NCBI GenBank assembly: GCA_028687435.1
Contig: JAQUAF010000013.1
Coordinates: 35,000 to 98,999, forward strand
Length of the DNA: 64,000 nucleotides
Source: Verrucomicrobiia bacterium
Lineage (GTDB): Bacteria > Verrucomicrobiota > Verrucomicrobiia > JABWAM01
Direction: 5' to 3'
The first letter of the stretch is position 1, and each line of letters begins with the position of its first letter. The notes below the pieces were generated by a model. It searched no databases. It was not told the origin of the DNA and saw nothing but the letters and a program-made list of their open reading frames with translations. Shown here piece by piece: positions 60,995 to 64,000 of the stretch. Position numbers and translations under genes: made by a program.

Positions 60995-62143
60995 TTATAC
61001 AACATGACAGTGGGCGCCGCAAGATTTTCGTTCGATCAGCTGGCAGGGAAGCTGATCCATGATGGGAGCGATGGTTTGGTCTTGGAGATGCTTTAACAGA
61101 ATGCGCATGGCGCGGCGGCCCATTTCGTCAAACGCCTGCCGCATGGTGGTCAGCGGCGGATCGGCGTGTTTCGAAACCGGCAAATCATCAAAACCAACGA
61201 TGGCCATGTCTTCGGGGACGCGAACGCCCCGTTCCTTGCAATGTTTCAGCATGTTGAGGGCGATCAAATCGTGCAGGCAGACCACGGCTTCGGGCGGTTC
61301 CCTCATGGCTTTAAACACGTCCACCTCCTGGTTGCCCTGGAATTCGACCTGATCCGCCGCCACCCGCAGACTGTATTCCGGGCGGATTTCCAAACCGCCA
61401 TCCCGCATGGCTTTTTTGAATCCTTCGAAGCGAAGGTCGCCGGAACGTATCGCGGGACCGCGCAGGAAAGCGATCCGTTTGCAACCATGAGCCATCAGGT
61501 GGCGGGTCAGCTCATCGGCCGCCTCAAAGTTTTGACTGGTGACACAACTGATCTTTCCCTGAAAAGGACCGGGCACATCAGAATCCACAAGAACCACTTT
61601 TTGACCGGCATGGATCAAGGCTTCCAAGGCTTCGTTGTTCATGCGGTCGCTGAACGGACCCTGGACCGGCGCGCAGAGGGTTCCCACAACTTTCATTTCG
61701 TTGAGTTGCGCCACGAGATCAAGCACGCGTTGGGAATCGTGCGCGGTCTCAACCTGAACCACTTGATAACCTTCCCTGGCCGCCGCTTCTTCAGCCGCGG
61801 AGGTGATCTCATCGAATCCACTGGAAAGAGGACCCTGCTGACGGATCATCATGCCAATGAGTTTGCGCTGGCGCGTGGAACGACGAAAACGGACAAAGGT
61901 TCCACGACCGCGGTGACGGTGGAGGAAACCTTCGCGGGAGAGTTCATCGATGGACCGATGGACCGTCTTTCGCGCCAGATGGTAATGCCGGCAGAGATTG
62001 AGTTCCGGCGGAATCTGTTCTTCGGGACGGAGCCGGCCCGTGAGGATTTGGTCCTTGAGGAACCGTTTAAAAACAAGATATTGCGGTTTGCCATCCGCCG
62101 GCGGCAGGCTTCCCAAGCTTTCCATTGGTGATTTTGAACGCAT
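60995..62143 (-). CDS. GntR/LacI hybrid transcriptional regulator
   Basis: The 382-residue protein joins a GntR winged helix ('LKDQILTGRLRPEEQIPPEL', 'HYHLARKTVHRSIDELSREG', 'FLHRHRGRGTFV', residues 25-85) to a LacI-type periplasmic-binding-protein effector domain ('EAVVCLHDLIALNMLKHCKE', 'MAIVGFDDLPVSKH', 'PPLTTMRQAFDEMGRRAM'). This is the AraR arrangement and suggests a sugar ligand. A palindrome lies just upstream of its start. It is the first gene of the minus-strand array 62.1-46.5 kb and the likely regulator of it. Confidence 0.9.
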   Translation of the reverse strand: MRSKSPMESLGSLPPADGKPQYLVFKRFLKDQILTGRLRPEEQIPPELNLCRHYHLARKTVHRSIDELSREGFLHRHRGRGTFVRFRRSTRQRKLIGMMIRQQGPLSSGFDEITSAAEEAAAREGYQVVQVETAHDSQRVLDLVAQLNEMKVVGTLCAPVQGPFSDRMNNEALEALIHAGQKVVLVDSDVPGPFQGKISCVTSQNFEAADELTRHLMAHGCKRIAFLRGPAIRSGDLRFEGFKKAMRDGGLEIRPEYSLRVAADQVEFQGNQEVDVFKAMREPPEAVVCLHDLIALNMLKHCKERGVRVPEDMAIVGFDDLPVSKHADPPLTTMRQAFDEMGRRAMRILLKHLQDQTIAPIMDQLPCQLIERKSCGAHCHVV

Positions 62144-62147
62144 TTTA

Positions 62148-62173
62148 TAAATGATCTCTCAAGGAGTCATTTA
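62148..62173. promoter_or_regulatory. Candidate operator of the GntR/LacI regulator
   Basis: TAAATGA (62148-62154) is mirrored by TCATTTA (62167-62173) over 12 bases, five bases upstream of the regulator's ATG. The GntR-type DNA-binding domain makes an autoregulatory site likely. An AAGGAG-like stretch between the arms lies on the other strand and is not the gene's ribosome site. Confidence 0.4.
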
Positions 62174-62342
62174 CAGAATAACCCAACTTTCCAATTTGTC
62201 AAATGGCGATTCCGAACGCCCCATATGCGCAGTCAAAGGAAACTACGCCCAGATTCCGTCCCGTTCATCTTTTCGGAGAAGTTGCCAAACCCGGCTGGAG
62301 GCTGAGTCCTCACGGCCGTTCCATGAACTGGAGCAGTTTCCA

Positions 62343-62637
62343 CTAGAGCGGCATCAGCACAACAATCACGCCGATTTGAATCGCAAAGATCAGCACATCG
62401 CGATTCTGATGCTTGAAAAAGGCGAAATATCCCAGGAAAATCAGGTCAAAAGCCACCACCAAAAAAACGGTTTGCCACAAGTAAATGAGCCGATAGGGAA
62501 AAAGATTTTTGCGGAATCAAGGAACAAGCCGGCAGCCACCCCACCAATCATGGTTGTCCCCGAACGCACCAATCTTCAGACGAAATGTTGGCGGCATTGG
62601 GCGGGTTGCCTGTGTTCCCAAGAGTTTCTTTCCCCAT
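62343..62637 (-). pseudogene. Frameshifted remnant of a small two-helix membrane protein
   Basis: On the minus strand three frames join into one protein-like reading. First an ATG at 62637 gives 'MGKETLGNTGNPPNAANISS', running into a stop. A second frame gives 'MIGGVAAGLFLDSAKIFFP', and a third gives 'YRLIYLWQTVFLVVAFDLIF' and 'LGYFAFFKHQNRDVL' to a TAG at 62343. The pieces overlap in order and together look like a membrane protein of about 95 residues with two hydrophobic helices. Two frameshifts would be needed, so this is decayed (or mis-sequenced). Family unknown. Confidence 0.45.
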
Positions 62638-62876
62638 TTTATGCGTTTGCCCTGGGTCAAATAATCGTTATCTTAGAGCTTGTCCGCAAAAAGCGCTTTT
62701 TCCGGAAAGCCTGAAAGGCGAGGGCGAAAAAATTCTGATTTCACAATAAATTGGCGGAGGCACGCTGGTTTTTTGTCCGCGGGGTTGGCTTTCTTATTAA
62801 AACACCTCTCTATTCGCTTTATTCAGGCATGGCACCTCCTTGTTTGCCTTCACCCTTGCGAAACAATGGCGTTTTT

Positions 62877-63879
62877 TCACGCTGCGATTTTTAATTCTAT
62901 TTTGGTTAATTTGTCCACTTTGTTCGGTTGGCGTGCCAGCACCCACAAATTATGCGCCAACACCTTCCACGCAATACTCAATGCCCGATTCTCAAATCCC
63001 TTGCTCCTCATCGGGCGGCCGCAAAAAACATTCTTAAAAATCCCAATGCGTCCCTCGCTTTGCGCCCGCCTCTTTTGTCCCTTCTTAAATTTCGGTTCGC
63101 CGAACCGATCCTTCATCTCAATCACGTTTTTGGGGCAAATCCCATCGTAAATCTTTTTCTCTTCCAGGTATTTGCGGTTGTCCTGACTCTGAAATCCTCG
63201 ATCCGTTATCGCCAACTTGAGCCGCTTTTTCCCAAGCAACGCCCTTATCCGTTCCAAACACGGTTTGAACATCTTTGGATCCGCCTCGGTTTCCAGGCTC
63301 AATTTCCAATCCAGGATCATCCCTTTTCTCTGCTCGGCAAGCAAAAGTTTGTTCCCAAATTCAACCTCGGCTCCCGCTTTGCCACGCACGATCACCCGCG
63401 TATCCTCCTCGTAAAGACTCAGCAGCTTATCCTCGTTTTTTACAACCCTCTCTCCAATAATCCGTTCATGCGCCTGTTTGATCGCCGCCGGCATCTTCTC
63501 CATCACTCCTGCAATGCGTCTCATGACCTGTTGTGCCTGCCCTCGCCTCCAATCGGTTTGTTCCCATTCCTTGTCCAATAATTCAGAATGCCGCCGCGCA
63601 TGTCTCATCACCACACGGCTCAACTTTTTCATCCTCCTCAAGATTTTCTTGCGCTGCTTTTTGCTCTCGGGTTTGCGCCGCTCAAAGGTCATCTCCATGC
63701 AAAGTTTGTTCATCTGATTCATGAACATCTCCGGCGGTTCCATCCGATGCCTCAACCCGTGCTCACGGATTAATCGCACAGCTTTCATCAGGGTCCTCAC
63801 CCCATCCCGCAACAAAACCCAATCCACAGGAAAATGAATGTTGCTCTTTACACATGTGGTATCCACCCACACTTCTAGG
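62877..63879 (-). mobile_element. DDE transposase (ISNCY/IS5-like), 5' end cut off by an IS3 element
   Basis: The C-terminal 330 or so residues of a DDE transposase are intact. The first Asp is in 'EVWVDTTCVKSNIHFPVDWV', the second in 'KLAITDRGFQSQ', the third acidic residue in 'KRRAQSEGRIGIFKN', and 'KVLAHNLWVLARQ' ends it. This resembles ISDol1-type ISNCY (or IS5) proteins. The N-terminal part is missing: at 63879/63880 the sequence changes to the end of another insertion sequence, and the residues read upstream of 'LEVWVDTT' belong to that. The terminal repeats of this element could not be found with confidence. Inactive. Confidence 0.78.
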
Positions 63880-64000
63880 TGGACCCCAAAAATCGGGCCA
63901 GTGGTTAAGCTATAAAAATGACGGTTTTGGGTGTAGAACCCTAAACCAAAATGAGAGCACAACGACGAAGACACGACAGTAGTTTCAAAGCCCGAGTGGC
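63880..64000 (+). mobile_element. IS3-family insertion sequence, left end (partial)
   Basis: A new element starts with TGGACCCCAAAAATCGGGCC, a typical IS3-type terminus beginning with TG, about 70 bp upstream of an OrfA gene. It has landed inside the transposase gene on the left and runs off the window. Only the first 121 bp are visible, so the right end and target duplication cannot be checked. Confidence 0.7.
63951..64000 (+). CDS. IS3-family transposase OrfA (partial)
   Basis: An ATG at 63951 opens 'MRAQRRRHDSSFKARV', which matches the N terminus of IS3-family OrfA helix-turn-helix proteins ('RRKHSPEFKARVALEA'-type). Only 16 codons lie in the window. OrfA binds the element's ends and is made alone or as an OrfAB fusion by frameshifting. 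Confidence 0.8.
   Translation, partial: MRAQRRRHDSSFKARV

Noticed and set aside
62151..62714. 187-codon plus-strand frame after the GntR/LacI gene
   Set aside because: Composition is unlike the neighbours (many His, Gln, Ser), no motif, and the complementary strand carries a recognisable membrane-protein remnant.
63880..63974. N-terminal 32 residues of the transposase frame (start at 63974)
   Set aside because: They are the reverse reading of the IS3 left end and have no transposase similarity; the real gene is cut at 63879.

Overview
The window looks like a chromosome segment of a Gram-negative, polysaccharide-degrading bacterium, most likely from the PVC group (Lentisphaerota, Verrucomicrobiota or Kiritimatiellota). 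The reasons are several pseudopilins of the 'prepilin N-terminal / H-X9-DG' type, a stand-alone URO-D family protein, glycosidase loci each with an AraC, LacI or GntR regulator, an LpxL-type lipid A acyltransferase, and many secreted proteins of unknown family. TGA is an ordinary stop codon here. The taxonomic guess is inference; no rRNA or ribosomal marker is present.

Region 1 (1-24 kb) is mostly housekeeping and envelope. It holds the two halves of a class I fumarase transcribed divergently, a lipoprotein, an AraC and a LacI regulator, a URO-D family protein, a KefB-like K+/H+ antiporter, an FHA membrane protein, a SpoIID-like protein, a receiver-domain protein, a clostripain-like protease, a chemoreceptor, DsbD, a C4 zinc-ribbon protein, a DeoR regulator with palindromes at its promoter, a minor pilin-like protein, tRNA-Lys(TTT), an LpxL-type acyltransferase and a large TPR protein.

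Region 2 (23.9-33.5 kb) is a minus-strand carbohydrate locus. It starts with a GH20-plus-C45 (acyltransferase-type Ntn hydrolase) fusion, continues with an FG-GAP-like protein, a secreted glycosidase-like protein and a secreted jelly-roll protein, and ends with a pseudopilin. An AraC regulator is divergent. Then follow an FHA-adenylate cyclase, NADP isocitrate dehydrogenase, a membrane protein and an SGNH esterase. Region 3 (37.6-46.3 kb) is a plus-strand locus behind a divergent AraC gene: a medium-chain dehydrogenase, a sugar isomerase, a pseudopilin broken by an in-frame TGA, a DUF5060/GH5-like glycosidase and an FAD oxidoreductase.

Region 4 (46.5-62.1 kb) is one long minus-strand array headed by a GntR/LacI hybrid regulator: pseudopilin, very large GH20 protein, TIM-barrel glycosidase, FGE-fold lipoprotein, acyl carrier protein, MBOAT acyltransferase, acetyl-CoA-synthetase-like ligase, SGNH protein and a secreted protein of unknown family. 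The carrier/MBOAT/ligase/SGNH quartet has the same four parts as the Dlt D-alanylation system, but the ligase resembles AcsA. It is the best candidate for an undescribed system, a carrier-dependent polysaccharide or envelope O-acylation pathway. The right end (62.3-64 kb) is decayed: a frameshifted membrane-protein remnant and a DDE transposase cut by an IS3-type element that runs off the window.

A dispersed element of about 160 bp with internal inverted repeats occurs in four copies, always in the same orientation just upstream of a minus-strand gene.
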